Positions 63,486-64,000 of a DNA stretch of 64,000 bases are shown here, piece by piece. A program made the translations under genes and the position numbers. Location: positions 32,060,185 to 32,124,184 of the forward strand of contig CM019220.1 in assembly GCA_009741485.1 (NCBI GenBank), in the 5' to 3' direction. Below the pieces are notes generated by a model that did no database searches, was not told where the DNA came from, and saw nothing but the letters and a program-made list of their open reading frames with translations. How positions within the stretch are numbered: position 1 is the stretch's first letter; each line of letters starts with the position of its first letter. The stretch comes from Malurus cyaneus samueli (taxonomy: Eukaryota > Chordata > Aves > Passeriformes > Maluridae).

Positions 63486-64000
63486 CTTTGCCTGTTGTAC
63501 TCATCCATTTGAATCAGACTGTTCCTCAAAGTGAACACCCGGGCTTTGTTCTTGCCCTGGCCTGTTGTTGCCATCTTTTATGGCAGTGTTAGGAAGCAGC
63601 ATTTTGTGCCCACTGAAACTGCACTTGGGAGTTTCTTTTGTTGGGAGCAGAGTCTGGCCTGTCATGTGGGGAGGGATACAGAGTCCTGTGCACTGTATTA
63701 TCAGAGGTGGTAAAGGTGCATGGGCCAGCCAAAATCTTATAATTGGCTTGGGTCCCATCATTTCTACCTAGTGTATTATTTATTAGAAGAATGTGTGAGG
63801 GGGGATGCCAGGTGATGAACTGAGGTTGTTCCCTAACCCCAGTCACTGAGCTGAGGAACTCTGAGTATTTGTCATGGGCTAAAAGCTGCTTATTTTTGTC
63901 AAGATTACTGTTGAGCAGAAAGATAGGAACAGGTTAAATTCTGCTACATGATCTGTTTTTAATTGTTTGTTCTTGCTGAGCTGAGAGAGTGTGAGAGAGT

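Larger units (their letters stand above)
56237..64000 (+). other. PLCL1 intron 3, 5' part, running off the window
   Basis: After the GTAGGT donor no sequence resembling the next PRIP-1 exon was found. The intron is therefore at least 7.7 kb and the remaining exons lie downstream. Contents seen are an AG microsatellite at 57735-57749 and poly-T runs near 59581 and 63472. Open frames, the longest 159 codons at 62274-62753, show no conserved motif and overlap opposite-strand frames. No RNA gene or intact transposon was recognised. Confidence 0.8.

Noticed and set aside
1..64000. CRISPR arrays, bacterial operons, tRNA or rRNA genes
   Set aside because: No regularly spaced repeats, cloverleaf-like sequences or rRNA-like blocks were seen, and the gene structure is plainly eukaryotic.

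Overview
The window is a stretch of vertebrate nuclear DNA, most likely from a bird. It holds a single recognisable protein-coding gene, PLCL1, which encodes the catalytically inactive phospholipase C-related protein also called PRIP-1 or p130. PLCL1 lies on the + strand and only two of its exons fall here: a very large one at 51452-53923 and a short one at 56033-56236. Both have clean splice sites, and together they encode 892 codons of a protein that is about 1,100 residues long in mammals. A bird is suggested by CR1-like LINE 3' ends at about 16634-16690 and 43661-43699, by three retroviral LTR-like blocks that resemble bird (probably songbird) endogenous retroviruses, and by the low repeat density. 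No family search was run, so the species is not fixed.

Layout. Bases 1-51451 are read as part of the long first intron of PLCL1. The GC-rich first exon, which would end just before the [10 protein letters not shown] peptide, is not in the window. This intron carries scattered retroelement debris: a minus-oriented LTR at about 22851-23425, a second minus-oriented LTR at about 35778-36475, and a truncated relative of that second LTR at 37703-38018 that starts exactly at an undetermined base. It also contains poly-T tracts, short tandem duplications and several perfect inverted repeats. Exon 2 (PH, EF-hand, X, Y and C2 regions) is followed by a 2.1 kb intron, exon 3, and then at least 7.7 kb of intron 3 running to the window end. 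The remaining exons, for the C-terminal part of about 120 residues, lie beyond base 64000.

Interpretation. The protein is a scaffold rather than an enzyme. The X domain keeps the first catalytic histidine (SHNTYL), but Asn stands where the second catalytic histidine is expected and Gly where a calcium-ligand Glu is expected. A KTVSF motif near the start of exon 2 fits the known protein phosphatase 1 docking and PKA phosphorylation site of PRIP-1. All other open reading frames are short, overlap on both strands and look like chance frames in intron DNA. I found no bacterial-type system, CRISPR array, RNA gene or second protein gene. The points most worth checking are the small inverted repeats, the LTR/undetermined-base junction, and two AT-rich stretches that may be conserved noncoding elements.
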